This document shows positions 5,663 to 6,280 of a stretch of 6,280 nt of DNA, one piece after another. The position numbers and the translations under genes were made by a program. Source of the stretch: Chloroflexota bacterium. Lineage in GTDB: Bacteria; Chloroflexota; Anaerolineae; Promineifilales; Promineifilaceae. The notes beneath the pieces were generated by a model that was not told the DNA's origin, did no database searches, and worked only from the letters and a program-made list of their open reading frames with translations. Each line of letters opens with the position of its first letter. Positions within the stretch are counted from its first letter, which is position 1. The DNA lies in the NCBI GenBank assembly GCA_024278255.1, contig JAJRTP010000419.1, positions 1-6,280 of the forward strand. The letters run 5' to 3'.

Positions 5663-5717
5663 TAATTGGGTAGTTGGGTAATTTGTAATTGGGTAATTAC
5701 ATAGTTACTCAATTACT
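5663..5717. repeat. Octad array between sufB and sufD
   Basis: Units TAATTGGG, TAGTTGGG, TAATTTG, TAATTGGG, TAATTACA, TAGTTACT, CAATTACT run at period 8 with one 7-base unit. The last units read on the other strand as AGTAATTGAGTAACT, an inverted copy of the first ones, so the array can fold back on itself. Its end touches the sufB stop codon (complement of 5717-5719). It fills nearly all of the sufB-sufD spacer and leaves no visible ribosome binding site for sufD. Confidence 0.75.
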
Positions 5718-6280
5718 TATCCAATCGATCCTTCCATTTGCAACTGAATGAGTCGGTTCATTTCAATCGCGTATTCCATCGGCAGTTCCTTGACCAGCGG
5801 CTCAATAAAGCCATTGACAATCATCGAGGTCGCCATTTCTTCGGAGATGCCCCGGCTCATCAGGTAGAACAACTGCTCCTCGCCCACCTTACTCACCGAC
5901 GCCTCATGGCCGATAGTCACATCCTGCTCGTCAATCTCAATGTAGGGGTAGGTATCGGAACGGCTGTGTTCATCCAGCAGAAGCGCGTCGCACACCACAT
6001 TGGACTTGACGTTGTACGCCCCTTCCTTCACCTTGAGCAGACCGCGGTAGGAAGAACGGCCGCCATCCATGCAAATGGATTTGGAGACAATGCGGCTGGT
6101 GGTGTTGGGGGCCAGATGGACGACCTTGCCGCCCGCATCCTGATGTTGTCCTTTGCCGGCAAAAGCAATGGACAAAATCTCGCCATGCGCCCCTTCGCCC
6201 TTCATAAAGACCGCCGGATACTTCATCGTGATTTTTGATCCCAGGTTGGCATCCACCCATTCCATCGTGGCATTTTCTTC
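5717..6280 (-). CDS. sufB: SufB, Fe-S cluster assembly scaffold subunit, partial (C-terminal part)
   Basis: The last 187 residues are present; the frame is open to the window edge and the 5' end is missing. SufB is the main scaffold subunit of SufBCD, where the nascent cluster is built. The sequence shows NLGSKITMKYPAV, SICMDGGRSSYRG and, near the end, GHEASVSKVGEEQLFYLMSRG, all SufB signatures. The Cys in VVCDALLL and the His-Glu of GHE are 28 and 29 residues apart, exactly the spacing of E. coli Cys405, His433 and Glu434, which are required for cluster assembly; E. coli Glu432 corresponds to Gly here. It is the first gene of the operon seen in this window; sufC is expected further upstream. 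Confidence 0.96.
   Translation of the reverse strand, partial: EENATMEWVDANLGSKITMKYPAVFMKGEGAHGEILSIAFAGKGQHQDAGGKVVHLAPNTTSRIVSKSICMDGGRSSYRGLLKVKEGAYNVKSNVVCDALLLDEHSRSDTYPYIEIDEQDVTIGHEASVSKVGEEQLFYLMSRGISEEMATSMIVNGFIEPLVKELPMEYAIEMNRLIQLQMEGSIG

Overview
The window looks like a chromosomal piece of a bacterium, most likely an uncultured Chloroflexota (Anaerolineae-like) lineage. That guess rests on three things: an iron-sulfur operon that uses SufU rather than SufE as sulfur acceptor, a large membrane glycosyltransferase of the GT-C/family 39 type, and many degenerate short tandem repeats. The assignment is an inference and could be wrong at phylum level. All recognisable genes are on the minus strand, so the order of transcription runs from high to low coordinates.

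Layout in order of transcription: 3' part of sufB (6280 to 5717, 5' end outside the window); sufD (5655 to 4360); a two-domain rhodanese-type sulfurtransferase (4270 to 3407); sufS, cysteine desulfurase (3326 to 2100); sufU, sulfur acceptor/scaffold-like protein (2037 to 1621); a 126-base spacer; then a multi-spanning membrane protein with glycosyltransferase features (1494 to 1, running off the window). The sixth SUF component, the ATPase SufC, is not here and is expected upstream of sufB.

Together the five SUF-region genes form an Fe-S cluster assembly unit. SufS takes sulfur from cysteine as a persulfide, SufU receives it, and the SufB-SufD (with SufC) scaffold builds the cluster. The sulfurtransferase between sufD and sufS carries an intact active-site loop and may provide a second sulfur entry; its presence inside the operon is the most notable gene-content feature.

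The most unusual signal is not a gene. Every junction between these genes is filled with tandem arrays of 7- or 8-base units: TAATTGGG-type, ACGCAAT/GCGTATT, ACTGAAA/CAGTTTT, and ACGCATC plus a G-rich purine array. Several are arranged head to head so that they can fold into long hairpins, and four of five abut or contain the stop codon of the preceding gene. Two more arrays lie inside the glycosyltransferase gene without breaking its frame; one encodes a visible heptapeptide repeat. They resemble the short tandemly repeated repetitive (STRR) heptamers known from filamentous cyanobacteria. A second, separate signal is the palindromic octamer ACGGCCGT, found nine times and always in coding sequence, which resembles the cyanobacterial HIP1 phenomenon with a different word.
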